DNA of 44,255 bases from Gammaproteobacteria bacterium. Lineage in GTDB: Bacteria > Pseudomonadota > Gammaproteobacteria > SZUA-152. This document shows positions 30,003 through 39,453 of the stretch, in pieces. The position numbers and the translations under genes were made by a program. Each line of letters opens with the position of its first letter. The first letter of the stretch is position 1. The notes beneath the pieces are model-generated. The model saw nothing but the letters and a program-made list of their open reading frames with translations. It did not search any database and had not been told where the DNA came from. Where the stretch lies: the NCBI GenBank assembly GCA_022627515.1, contig JAKEGK010000240.1:1-44255 (forward strand), in the 5' to 3' direction.

Positions 30003-30938
30003 GTGTTGTTCATGAATATTATCTTTGTACCAAAAAAGAAAGGACAATCATCAGCTTATCGCCTGTCCCGCGGCTGGGTATGGGCACTGAGCTTTTTGGT
30101 CTTAATTTTGCCTGTGGCGCTGTTGGGTGGCGGTTATTACTTGGGCAAAGAAGATTCTGAGCCTGGACCTTGGGCGTTGGTAGAAAGTTGGAAGCATGAA
30201 ATGTCTACACAGCGTCAGCAAATTGACACTGCGACTCGCAAAGCCAAAGAAAATGTCGAAGCTTTGTCCCGCCGTTTGGCGCAACTTCAGGCTCATGTCA
30301 TTCGGCTCGATGCTCTGGGTAGCCGATTAATCGAAATTGCGGAACTAGACAGTGGGGAATTTGACTTTTCTGTTCCACCTGCGGTGGGTGGGCCGGAAGA
30401 ATCCTTGGTGGAACACGAACCTTCAACCCCCGATTTGGTAGCCAGTCTGAATGAATTGACTATTCAACTGGAGAATCGCGCGCAGCAGCTTGATTTGCTG
30501 GAAACCATGTTAATGAACAAAAATCTTCACGATGAAGTCATGCCGGCCGGAAAACCAATCGTTAAAGGATGGACTTCGTCATTTTTCGGTCTGCGCACGG
30601 ATCCATTTACAGGTCACAAAGAGCATCATAAAGGCGTTGATTTCGCAGGAAAACTTGGTAGCGACATCGTGACAGTAGCATCCGGTGTTGTGACCTGGGC
30701 GGGACATCGTTACGGCTATGGATTGCTTGTGGAAGTAAATCATGGCAATGGCTACGCCACGCGCTATGGTCACGCACAGGAAGTATTGGTTAAGGTGGGT
30801 GAAACGGTAAAAAAAGGTCAGGTTGTGGCATTGATGGGTTCCACTGGCCGTTCGACGGGTCCCCATGTGCACTTCGAGGTATGGCGTAATGGAGATGCTG
30901 TTGATCCCATGGAATATATCCGCAGTGCAAAAAACTGA
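30003..30938 (+). CDS. M23 family metallopeptidase, membrane-anchored with coiled coil
   Basis: N-terminal TM segment; C-terminal FGLRTDPFTGHKEHHKGVDFAGKLGSDIVTVASGVVTWAGHRYGYGLLVEVNHGNGYATRYGHAQ...TGRSTGPHVHFEVWRNG. Confidence 0.95.
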   Translation: MLFMNIIFVPKKKGQSSAYRLSRGWVWALSFLVLILPVALLGGGYYLGKEDSEPGPWALVESWKHEMSTQRQQIDTATRKAKENVEALSRRLAQLQAHVIRLDALGSRLIEIAELDSGEFDFSVPPAVGGPEESLVEHEPSTPDLVASLNELTIQLENRAQQLDLLETMLMNKNLHDEVMPAGKPIVKGWTSSFFGLRTDPFTGHKEHHKGVDFAGKLGSDIVTVASGVVTWAGHRYGYGLLVEVNHGNGYATRYGHAQEVLVKVGETVKKGQVVALMGSTGRSTGPHVHFEVWRNGDAVDPMEYIRSAKN

Positions 30939-31001
30939 TCAGTAAAAAAACTAAGCAATAATTGAAACTTCTTCTATAGTTAGCATTTCTATATTCACGC
31001 T

Positions 31002-31033
31002 ATCCCCGTTATAATCCTCTGCTTTTCGGGGAT
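31002..31033. promoter_or_regulatory. Inverted repeat flanking a TATAAT box upstream of secA
   Basis: ATCCCCG (31002-31008) and CGGGGAT (31027-31033) enclose TATAAT (31010-31015). Confidence 0.5.
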
Positions 31034-31074
31034 CTGTGTGTTCTGCCTTTTTTTAATCAAATTTGTGAGAGTTA

Positions 31075-33813
31075 ATGGTCAGTCAATTACTGAGTAAGGT
31101 TTTTGGCAGCCGTAATGAACGGTTGCTCAAACGCATGGATAAAGTGGTGGCGGAAATCAATGCGCTGGAGCCGGAAATTTCAACGCTCAGCGACGAGCAA
31201 TTGCACGCCAAAACCAGCGAATTTCGCGGGCGGCTTGCAAAAGGCGAGTCACTGGACGATATCTTTACCGAAGCGTTTGCCGTTGTGCGCGAAGCCGGGA
31301 AACGAGTTCTCGGTATGCGCCATTTTGATGTGCAGCTAATCGGTGGCATTGTATTGAACGATGGCAAGATAGCTGAAATGCGCACTGGTGAAGGTAAAAC
31401 TCTGGTCGCGACGCTTGCGGTATATCTGAATGCTCTGAAAGGCAGGGGCGTGCATGTCGTTACTGTAAACGACTACCTCGCCCGGCGTGACGCGGATTGG
31501 ATGGGCAGGTTGTATAAATTCCTGGGTTTGACGGTGGGCGTGATTTTATCCGGCCAGGATCATGGCGCCAAAAAGGAAGCTTACGCAGCGGATATTACCT
31601 ATGGCACCAACAATGAATACGGTTTTGATTACCTGCGCGATAATATGGCGTTCAGCACTGAAGACAAGGTGCAAAGGGAATTGCATTACGCTATTGTGGA
31701 TGAAGTGGATTCCATCCTCATTGATGAAGCCCGCACACCGCTGATTATATCCGGTCCTACCGAAGACAGTTCCGACCTTTATACAAAGATTAACAAGTTG
31801 ATTCCAAGGCTGGAACGCCAGGAAAGCGAGAAAGTCGGCGACGGCGATTATTACGTCGATGAAAAATCCAGGCAGGCTTATTTGACCGAGAAAGGCCATC
31901 AAAAAGTGGAAGACCTGATGACCGAAACCGGTTTGCTGCTGGAAGGAGAAAGTCTTTACGATGCGACCAATATCAAGTTGATGCATCATCTTAACGCGGC
32001 GTTAAGAGCGCACTCGTTGTTTCAGAAGGACGTGGACTATATCGTAGCCAACGGTGAAGTGGTGATCGTGGATGAATTTACCGGCCGCACCATGCCCGGC
32101 CGGCGCTGGTCGGATGGCCTGCACCAGGCGGTGGAAGCCAAGGAAGGTGTGCGGATTCAACACGAAAACCAGACCCTGGCATCCATTACCTTTCAGAACT
32201 ATTTCCGCCTGTATAAAAAACTCGCCGGCATGACGGGTACAGCGGATACGGAAGCGTACGAATTCCAGCAGATTTACGGCCTCGAGGTCGTGGTCATTCC
32301 CACTAACCAGCCGGTTGCCCGGTCCGATCACAGTGACCTGGTCTATTTAACGCCCGACGAAAAATTCGAAGCGATCTGCGCCGACATCAAGGATTGCCGT
32401 GAACGGCAACAACCGGTGCTCGTTGGTACCGCGTCAATTGAAACGTCTGAATATCTTTCCGGTTTACTGAACAAGGCAGGCATCAAACATGAAGTGCTCA
32501 ACGCCAAGTTTCATCAGCGCGAAGCGGAAATAGTTGCCCAGGCGGGCCGGCCCGGTGCGGTGACGATTGCGACCAATATGGCAGGCCGTGGTACTGACAT
32601 CGTATTAGGCGGCAATCTCGAAGCCGAATTGTCCGTGATCGATGCCGCCGACACCGGCGCACGCGAAAAAGTGAAACAGGAATGGCAGCGGCGGCATGAG
32701 CAAGTGGTTGCCTCGGGCGGCTTGCATGTGATTGGCACCGAGCGGCATGAATCACGCCGTATCGACAACCAGTTGCGTGGACGGTCCGGCCGTCAGGGTG
32801 ATCCGGGATCCAGCCGCTTCTATCTATCTTTACGCGACAACCTGATGCGGATATTCGCGTCGGATCGCGTAGCGGCCTTGATGCAAAAACTCGGCATGCA
32901 AAAAGGCGAAGCTATAGAGCATCCGTGGGTCACCAAGGCCATCGAGAATGCACAGCGTAAAGTGGAAGGTCACAACTTTGATATTCGTAAACAATTACTC
33001 GAATACGACGACGTTGCCAATGATCAGCGCAAGGTCGTGTATCAGCAACGCAGCGAATTGATGGCCACCGATGATGTTTCAGAAACCATTAATGCTATCC
33101 GGCATGACGTGTTGAATGAGGTGATCAGCGCCTATATTCCGCCTAACAGCATGGATGAGCAATGGGATATACCGGGGTTGGAAAAAGCCATCGAAGCTGA
33201 ATTCGGTATGCGGATGCCCATTGGCCGCTGGCTGGAAGAAGATCATTCCTTACACGAAGAAACATTGCGGGAAAAAATCGAACAGACCCTGGTGGATGCT
33301 TATAAGGCAAAAGAAATGCAGGCCGGTAGTGGCGTAATGCGTCACTTTGAGAAGGCTGTGATGTTAAAGGTATTGGATGATCAATGGAAAGATCATCTGA
33401 GTTCCATGGATCATTTGCGCCAGGGCATTCATTTGCGTGGTTATGCGCAAAAAAATCCCAAGCAGGAATACAAGCGGGAAGCGTTTGAGCTGTTTACCCA
33501 GATGCTTGACCGCATCAAACATGAAGTCGTCAACATTGTCTCGCGGGTTCAGGTGCGCGCGGAAGAAGACGTGGAAGCGGTTGAAGAACAACGCCGGCGC
33601 CAGGCGCCGATGAGTTTCCAGCATGAAGAAGCTTCCGCGGTTGCCGCGGCCGCTGGCGGCGGGCCTGTGGCTGCAGCGCCGCAAGGCCAATCCGGCGGTC
33701 CGGCAATGCTCGAGAAAAAACCGTTTATCCGTGAAGGAAGGAAAGTGGGACGTAATGAACCTTGTCCCTGCGGGTCCGGTAAAAAATACAAGCAGTGCCA
33801 CGGCAAGCTCTAA
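31075..33813 (+). CDS. secA: Preprotein translocase ATPase SecA
   Basis: 912 aa; [49 protein letters not shown]-terminal SEC-C zinc motif [18 protein letters not shown]. Confidence 0.99.
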   Translation: MVSQLLSKVFGSRNERLLKRMDKVVAEINALEPEISTLSDEQLHAKTSEFRGRLAKGESLDDIFTEAFAVVREAGKRVLGMRHFDVQLIGGIVLNDGKIAEMRTGEGKTLVATLAVYLNALKGRGVHVVTVNDYLARRDADWMGRLYKFLGLTVGVILSGQDHGAKKEAYAADITYGTNNEYGFDYLRDNMAFSTEDKVQRELHYAIVDEVDSILIDEARTPLIISGPTEDSSDLYTKINKLIPRLERQESEKVGDGDYYVDEKSRQAYLTEKGHQKVEDLMTETGLLLEGESLYDATNIKLMHHLNAALRAHSLFQKDVDYIVANGEVVIVDEFTGRTMPGRRWSDGLHQAVEAKEGVRIQHENQTLASITFQNYFRLYKKLAGMTGTADTEAYEFQQIYGLEVVVIPTNQPVARSDHSDLVYLTPDEKFEAICADIKDCRERQQPVLVGTASIETSEYLSGLLNKAGIKHEVLNAKFHQREAEIVAQAGRPGAVTIATNMAGRGTDIVLGGNLEAELSVIDAADTGAREKVKQEWQRRHEQVVASGGLHVIGTERHESRRIDNQLRGRSGRQGDPGSSRFYLSLRDNLMRIFASDRVAALMQKLGMQKGEAIEHPWVTKAIENAQRKVEGHNFDIRKQLLEYDDVANDQRKVVYQQRSELMATDDVSETINAIRHDVLNEVISAYIPPNSMDEQWDIPGLEKAIEAEFGMRMPIGRWLEEDHSLHEETLREKIEQTLVDAYKAKEMQAGSGVMRHFEKAVMLKVLDDQWKDHLSSMDHLRQGIHLRGYAQKNPKQEYKREAFELFTQMLDRIKHEVVNIVSRVQVRAEEDVEAVEEQRRRQAPMSFQHEEASAVAAAAGGGPVAAAPQGQSGGPAMLEKKPFIREGRKVGRNEPCPCGSGKKYKQCHGKL

Positions 33814-33948
33814 TTAGCTTTTCATCAACTCATTTCTGATTGCTTTCGCAAAAACTTTTTTGCATGATTGCGTGATGGTGTGCCGTGGTGCAATGTCACG
33901 CGTCCCGCATTCATCTTCTTTCTGATTTCAACAATTTGCGTTTTCAAT

Positions 33949-33980
33949 AGCTTTTATTTTTAACAGCTTTTATTTTCAAT
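33949..33980 (+). repeat. T-rich 16-nt tandem repeat upstream of argJ
   Basis: AGCTTTTATTTTTAAC (33949-33964) followed by AGCTTTTATTTTCAAT (33965-33980). Confidence 0.85.
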
Positions 33981-33990
33981 AGGGAATGCA

Positions 33991-35226
33991 ATGACAAAAA
34001 TCGATAAACAGGATATTCAACGGGAATACGCGTCCATGCAACCAGTGGCCGGCGTGCGTCTCGGCAGCGCTGCGGCCGGGATCAGATACAAGGGGCGTGA
34101 CGATATTGTGTTGTTCGAGCTTTGCGATACCGCGCAAACCGCCGCAATGTTTACTACCAACGTATTTTGTGCAGCGCCAGTTGTGATTGCGAAAAATAAC
34201 CTCGCAAACGCCTCGCCACGTTATCTATTGGTTAATGCGGGCAATGCCAACGCGGGCACCGGGCAACAAGGCATGGATGATGCGAATGCGTGTTGCCATG
34301 CGATTGCTGAATTGGCTGAGTGTGAGGCTGAGCAGGTGCTGCCTTTTTCAACCGGAGTTATCGGACAATATTTACCGGTCGGGAAGATAGTTAAAGCATT
34401 GCCGGCCGCGCTGGACAATCTCAGGGAAGATAACTGGCTTTCCGCGGCCAGGACGATAATGACAACGGATACGGCGCCAAAAGGCGTTACGCGGAAAGCG
34501 GTGATCGATGGGCATGAGATTACGGTGACCGGTATCGCCAAAGGCGCCGGTATGATCTGTCCCAACATGGCGACACTGTTGTCGTACGTCGCAACCGATG
34601 CCGCGTTGCCGGCGGCATTACTGCAAGCAACGCTTGCGCAGGCCGTTAACAAAACCTTTAATCGCATCACCGTTGATGGCGACACTTCCACCAATGATGC
34701 CTGCGTATTGATGGCTACCGGAAAATCCTCGTTGCCATTGATTGATGGAATTGGGAATCCTAACTATAACCGAATGTTAAATCTTGTAACGGAAGTGTTT
34801 GAATTTCTCGCAAAGGCCATCATCCGTGATGCGGAAGGCGCGACCAAGCTGGTTAACGTTACGGTGACGCAGGGAGCGAGCGAGAATGAATGCAAGCAGG
34901 TGGCTTACACCATCGCGCATTCTCCGTTGGTAAAAACAGCGTTGTTCGCCAGTGACCCCAACTGGGGAAGAATCCTGGCCGCGGTGGGCAGGGCGGGTGT
35001 GAGCAAGCTGGATATCCGCAAAGTAAAAATCGAACTCAATGGCGTTTGCATCGTGAGTAACGGTGGAGTCGACGCCACTTATACCGAAGCATTGGGGCAA
35101 CAGGCTATGCAGCCGGCTGATATTGAGATCAATGTTGCATTGGGTAGAGGCAGCGCAACGGCCAATGTCTGGACCTGCGATTTTTCCTATGACTACGTCA
35201 AGATCAACGCCGAGTACCGCACTTGA
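33991..35226 (+). CDS. argJ: Bifunctional glutamate N-acetyltransferase/ornithine acetyltransferase ArgJ
   Basis: GVRLGSAAAGIRYKGRDDIVLFE, VNAGNANAGTGQQG, GAGMICPNMATLLSYVATDA (self-cleavage region), DPNWGRILAAVGRAG. Confidence 0.97.
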   Translation: MTKIDKQDIQREYASMQPVAGVRLGSAAAGIRYKGRDDIVLFELCDTAQTAAMFTTNVFCAAPVVIAKNNLANASPRYLLVNAGNANAGTGQQGMDDANACCHAIAELAECEAEQVLPFSTGVIGQYLPVGKIVKALPAALDNLREDNWLSAARTIMTTDTAPKGVTRKAVIDGHEITVTGIAKGAGMICPNMATLLSYVATDAALPAALLQATLAQAVNKTFNRITVDGDTSTNDACVLMATGKSSLPLIDGIGNPNYNRMLNLVTEVFEFLAKAIIRDAEGATKLVNVTVTQGASENECKQVAYTIAHSPLVKTALFASDPNWGRILAAVGRAGVSKLDIRKVKIELNGVCIVSNGGVDATYTEALGQQAMQPADIEINVALGRGSATANVWTCDFSYDYVKINAEYRT

Positions 35227-35270
35227 CGCATTCATCTGAATGCGTGGTTCAATGTCATATGACTCATTGC

Positions 35271-35506
35271 TGTCCCACAAATATTACTTATAAACAGCAT
35301 AGTCTCCGAGATTTGCAGGGTTTAATGAGTGCTGAAGCTGGTGGAGACATGGATTTACAAAACCGTCGGCGGCAGGGATGCCGCCGTCGAGCTTACAGGG
35401 AAGTATTAACAGCGTGTTTTGTAAATCCATGTCTCCACCAGCTTTTCAAGGCCAAAGATCTGTTGGCATTAGAGAGTCCCTGGTCCGCACTATATTTTGT
35501 GGGACA
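35271..35506. mobile_element. Nested palindromic MITE/REP-like element
   Basis: Outer inverted repeat TGTCCCACAAA-TAT (35271-35284)/ATATTTTGTGGGACA (35492-35506); inner perfect 29-bp inverted repeat (35335-35363 / 35416-35444); central GGCGGCA-GGGA-TGCCGCC hairpin (35368-35385). No transposase ORF. Confidence 0.65.
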
Positions 35507-35509
35507 ATA

Positions 35510-36457
35510 ATGCATATGACTGACTTGATACATGTTGTGGTTGCCGTGATTCGCAATCCCGCCGGGCAAGTGTTCATTACGCTGCGCCCGGCTCATGTGC
35601 ACCAGGGCGGCCTATGGGAATTTCCCGGCGGCAAAGTTGAGCCAGGTGAATCAGTATCCGATGCGTTGCGGCGGGAAATTCACGAGGAAAATGGTATTGA
35701 TATACTGCGCGCCTTGCCACTCATCAGGATTCCATTTCGTTATTCCGACAAGCATGTTCTGCTGGATGTGTGGGAGGTGCTTGAATTCCACGGCAATGCG
35801 CATGGCAGGGAAGGGCAGGACTGCCGGTGGGTCAGCGCCGATGAACTCGGTCAATTTGCTTTTCCGGCGGCCAACAAAGCCATCATTGCCGCGGTGCAAC
35901 TGCCTGCGGTCTATCTCATTACACCTGAACCAGGCAATAACATACCCGATTTTCTGGATCAGCTTGAGTCACGTCTGGCAAGCGGCACTACGCTACTGCA
36001 ACTGCGGGCCAAACAACTTGAAAGCGAACGTTATATTCGGCTCGCTAACGAGGTAGTTGAATTGTGCCACCGTTATCACGCGACCGTGTTAATGAATGAG
36101 GCGCCGGAGATATTAGGCAAAGTTCCCGCTGATGGTATCCACTTAACGGCCCGGCGATTGATGCAATTGGAAGAAAGGCCAATCTCTCCGGCGTTATGGC
36201 TGGCGGCTTCCTGCCATAGTGTCAGTGAAATCGAGCGGGCAAACCGCCTTGGTGTCGACTTTATTGTGTTATCCCCGGTGAAATCCACCCAAAGTCACCC
36301 GCGTCTGGCCGCGTTGGGCTGGCCCACATTCGGTGACTGGACGGAACATGCCGCCATGCCCGTCTATGCCCTGGGTGGAATGACAATACCGGATATTACA
36401 ACAAGCCGCGAACACGGCGGGCAGGGTATTGCCGGCATCAGCAATCTTTGGGGATAA
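35510..36457 (+). CDS. Nudix (MutT-like) hydrolase fused to a ThiE-like thiamine-phosphate-synthase domain
   Basis: Perfect Nudix box GGKVEPGESVSDALRREIHEENGI, followed by a ThiE-like domain (LITPEPGNNIPDFLDQLESRLASGTTLLQLRAKQL...SCHSVSEIERANRLGVDFIVLSPV...YALGGM). The ORF track starts at 35378, inside the palindromic element; ATG 35510 or 35516 is more likely. Confidence 0.9.
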   Translation: MHMTDLIHVVVAVIRNPAGQVFITLRPAHVHQGGLWEFPGGKVEPGESVSDALRREIHEENGIDILRALPLIRIPFRYSDKHVLLDVWEVLEFHGNAHGREGQDCRWVSADELGQFAFPAANKAIIAAVQLPAVYLITPEPGNNIPDFLDQLESRLASGTTLLQLRAKQLESERYIRLANEVVELCHRYHATVLMNEAPEILGKVPADGIHLTARRLMQLEERPISPALWLAASCHSVSEIERANRLGVDFIVLSPVKSTQSHPRLAALGWPTFGDWTEHAAMPVYALGGMTIPDITTSREHGGQGIAGISNLWG

Positions 36458-36529
36458 AAGGGTAATGTGCAATTTACAAGATGATGCCGGATGTGAGAAA
36501 TATTATGGAAGGAATTGAAACGCGCAGAT

Positions 36530-36606
36530 TAGTTCTACTTTGTTACTTTAATTTATGTTAATGAATAATCCGGCACACGGCTATTTAATGTAACAAAATA
36601 GAACTA
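36530..36606. repeat. Long imperfect inverted repeat between convergent genes
   Basis: TAGTTCTACTTTGTTACTTTAA (36530-36551) versus TTAATGTAACAAAATAGAACTA (36585-36606): 20 of 22 positions complementary, 33-nt loop; right arm ends on the yacG stop codon. Confidence 0.85.
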
Positions 36607-36804
36607 GTCAGAATAATTCTGCTTTTCACCCTGATTCTCTATTGAAAAATCATCTGCTTCTTTGCCGGGAATGCGGTGCGATTCGCTGGCCCATTCGCCA
36701 AGATCAATCAGTTTGCAGCGTTCGCTGCAAAACGGCCGCCATGGATTTTCGGGGATCCATTCAACCAGTTTTTCACATGTGGGACATCTGACGGTGTTTA
36801 TCAT
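36604..36804 (-). CDS. yacG: DNA gyrase inhibitor YacG (zinc-binding)
   Basis: [47 protein letters not shown]. The track ORF extends to 36831, overlapping zapD; the ATG at 36804 gives the canonical N-terminus. Confidence 0.95.
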   Translation of the reverse strand: MINTVRCPTCEKLVEWIPENPWRPFCSERCKLIDLGEWASESHRIPGKEADDFSIENQGEKQNYSD

Positions 36805-36815
36805 TAGCGGATCAA

Positions 36816-37649
36816 TTACAGCTTGCAGCAACTTAAATCAAATTCCACCCTTTGATTCGTTTGTATGGGGTGTTTTTGGGTGGCATCCAGAAAACGCACG
36901 GTGAAACGATGTTTGCTGCCGCTGAATTCCGCGAAATACGTAGTATTGCCCGGCAGCGATACGATAATTAACTGGCAGGGCACTTTGGGATCGAGCGACT
37001 GTTTGTACACGCCATCTTCCGCAACCTGCCGTTCAGCAGTCGTGCTTTGCCGGACCAGTTCCAGGGCGCATGTGATGGTCGTTTTTAAGGGATGGAATGG
37101 AATCTGCCACGTTTGCAGATCGCGCAGGCGGCGCCCGGCGGGTTGCCGCAACCAGTAGCGGTAGGCTGGTATATCAAAATCACACAATCCGCCCGCTATG
37201 TTATTGCGAAACTGCAGAGTTTTCAGCAGTTCGTCATCCTTTATGTCTTTATCAATGGGCCCCGTAATATTGCGCAATTGCGCACTGAGTTGCTTCAGGT
37301 TCGACAATATTCCATCCAAGGTCCCTGTTTCAATTCCCGGTTTGCCTTTTAAAGGCGTCAATACTCCCCATATCCGGTCAAGTTCCTTGACGGTTTCCGC
37401 TTTAATGTCAGTGCGGTTGATGACATTGATGATGTCCAGCAAAGCGCTCAGCGCGGTATGGCTGTTTTCGGGCGACTCCCAGGACAGATGATGTTCCATC
37501 AAATTGAAGAGATACTCGAGACGCAGGAAAAACCGGTAACGTTCGTTCAGAGGGTGCTCAAATTGAATAACCCGGGCGTGCATTGGCTGATTTTCAAAGG
37601 ATTTCGCGGCGTTTGCTTCCATAATTTGCCTATTGTGCAGTGTAGCCAA
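36816..37649 (-). CDS. zapD: Cell division protein ZapD
   Basis: [52 protein letters not shown]-terminal 10-20 aa start choice uncertain. Confidence 0.95.
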   Translation of the reverse strand: MATLHNRQIMEANAAKSFENQPMHARVIQFEHPLNERYRFFLRLEYLFNLMEHHLSWESPENSHTALSALLDIINVINRTDIKAETVKELDRIWGVLTPLKGKPGIETGTLDGILSNLKQLSAQLRNITGPIDKDIKDDELLKTLQFRNNIAGGLCDFDIPAYRYWLRQPAGRRLRDLQTWQIPFHPLKTTITCALELVRQSTTAERQVAEDGVYKQSLDPKVPCQLIIVSLPGNTTYFAEFSGSKHRFTVRFLDATQKHPIQTNQRVEFDLSCCKL

Positions 37650-37740
37650 TTATTACGCAACCTTAGTCCCATTTTGATCAAAACGCAATTCGATTCCAGC
37701 AGATTCTGGTCTGCTGGCGCGGAATGGCAACGGGACTGAA

Positions 37741-38340
37741 TCACTGCTGTTGCGCCAGTTTGAGATATTTTTTGTGGAGCTGTTCTACCTGGATTCGGAG
37801 CGTGTCTGGCGCTCCATTGTTGTCGATCACATCGTCAGCGGCGGCCAGCCGCTCATCGCGGCTTGCCTGGGTTTTAATAATGCGTTTGATCAGCGATTCC
37901 GATATCTTATCGCGCTGTTGTGTTCTCTGGATTTGAGTTGCTTCAGATACATCCACCAGCAATACCCGGTCGACAATGTCCTGCCAGTGTTTTTCCACCA
38001 GCAAGGGAATGACGGCGACACAGTAACTCGCGGTGCAGCATTGTATTTTCGCCAATAAGGATTCTCGAATCCGCGGGTGGAGAATGGATTCCAGTTTGTT
38101 TCTGTCCGCTGCATTGCTGAACACCTGCCGTTTCAGCTTTTGCCGATTTAAGCGGCCGCTCGCGTCAATGATATCGTTACCAAATACGCTAATGATTTCC
38201 TGCAGTGCCGGTTGGCCCGGTTCAACCAAATCACGCGCGATGGCATCGGTGTCGTAAACGGGCACCCCGAGCGCTTTGAATAAATCGGCGACCGTACTCT
38301 TGCCACTACCGACGCCGCCGGTTAGACCTATCGTGAGCAT
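37741..38340 (-). CDS. coaE: Dephospho-CoA kinase
   Basis: MLTIGLTGGVGSGKSTVADLFKALGVPVYDTDAIARDLV. Confidence 0.97.
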   Translation of the reverse strand: MLTIGLTGGVGSGKSTVADLFKALGVPVYDTDAIARDLVEPGQPALQEIISVFGNDIIDASGRLNRQKLKRQVFSNAADRNKLESILHPRIRESLLAKIQCCTASYCVAVIPLLVEKHWQDIVDRVLLVDVSEATQIQRTQQRDKISESLIKRIIKTQASRDERLAAADDVIDNNGAPDTLRIQVEQLHKKYLKLAQQQ

Positions 38341-38382
38341 GATTACCAGCTTAAGCTATTTCAGATGAGATAGAGCAGTGTA

Positions 38383-39279
38383 CTACTGAATGCCGGCAAG
38401 TGAAAAATACCACTGCGTGATGTGTGTGCCCCATAACAGATAAACCCATCCGGCAATGGCCAGGTAAGGACCAAACGGTATGGGTATATTTTTGTCACGT
38501 CCGCAGAATACTATAAGGGAAATACCGATAATAGCGCCCACAAACGAGGATAACAAAATGATGCCCGGCAAGGATTGCCAGCCCATCCATGCGCCCAGCA
38601 TGGCCAGTAACTTGAAATCGCCATATCCCATGCCTTCCTTGCCGGTGAGCCGTTTAAACGCCCAGTAAACACTCCACAATGAGAGGTAACCGGCGATTGC
38701 GCCGATAATACTGGAAGTTGAATCAGTGAACAGGCCGAAGAGATTGAGCACGAGGCCGATCCAAAGGAAGGAGAGCGTAATATCATCCGGCAATAACTTG
38801 TGGTCAAAATCAATTACGCTTAACGCAATCAGCGCCCAGGTCAGGCTCAGCGCGGCAAGGCATTGCCAGCTAAATCCGAATTGCCAGGCGGCCACCACCG
38901 ATAACAACGCGGTCATGAGTTCAATGATGGGATAACGCTTGCTGATGGGAGTTTGACAGCCGGAGCATCGGCCTTTTAACCACAGGTAGCTTAACACGGG
39001 GATGTTTTCCAGGGCGGTAATTTGATGACCGCACTTGGGGCACGCCGAACGGGGAACCAGGAGGTTATATTTTTCCTTTTTTTCCGCCGTCAACGTATTG
39101 TCAGTTGAATTGCTTTCCGGTGTCAAAAATTCGGTACATTGTTCCCGCCACGCCGTATGCATCATGACCGGCAGCCGGTGAATCACCACGTTTAAAAAAC
39201 TGCCCACGGCCAGGCTGAAAACGGCGACGAAACTAATAAAGAAGTAAGGGTTAGTTTCCAGTAGATGAAAGAGTGCCAT
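38383..39279 (-). CDS. pilD: Prepilin peptidase PilD (type IV leader peptidase/N-methyltransferase)
   Basis: GSFLNVVIHRLPVMM, CPKCGHQITALENIPVLSYLWLKGRCSGCQTPIS, GKEGMGYGDFKLLAMLGAWMGWQSLP. Confidence 0.97.
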   Translation of the reverse strand: MALFHLLETNPYFFISFVAVFSLAVGSFLNVVIHRLPVMMHTAWREQCTEFLTPESNSTDNTLTAEKKEKYNLLVPRSACPKCGHQITALENIPVLSYLWLKGRCSGCQTPISKRYPIIELMTALLSVVAAWQFGFSWQCLAALSLTWALIALSVIDFDHKLLPDDITLSFLWIGLVLNLFGLFTDSTSSIIGAIAGYLSLWSVYWAFKRLTGKEGMGYGDFKLLAMLGAWMGWQSLPGIILLSSFVGAIIGISLIVFCGRDKNIPIPFGPYLAIAGWVYLLWGTHITQWYFSLAGIQ

Positions 39280-39365
39280 GATTGATTTTCGAAATGCCGT
39301 CAGGGTTAACCGGTTCGACTGATATTTTTGACTGTTACTTACGAAAGTGGTCCAGCGAGCCGGTC

Positions 39366-39392
39366 GCCGCCCGGTGCATCCTTTCGGGCGGC
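39366..39392. repeat. GC-rich hairpin between pilC and pilD
   Basis: GCCGCCCG (39366-39373), 11-nt loop, CGGGCGGC (39385-39392), perfect 8-bp stem; no T tract on the minus strand. Confidence 0.6.
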
Positions 39393-39453
39393 CGCTTATT
39401 AATAAAAGTTATTTTGAATAGAATATCTGATGCACTGCCTTTTGCAGCAATAG

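Noticed and set aside
33848-33863. GCAAAAACTTTTTTGC palindrome downstream of secA as a terminator
   Set aside because: Loop would be only 2 nt and the stem is mostly A-U; not a credible rho-independent terminator.
35223-35510. 95-aa ORF between argJ and the Nudix gene (RRQGCRRRAYREVLTACFVNPCLHQL)
   Set aside because: Translation of the palindromic repeat element; not a real protein. The 5' extension of the Nudix ORF (35378-35509) is rejected for the same reason.
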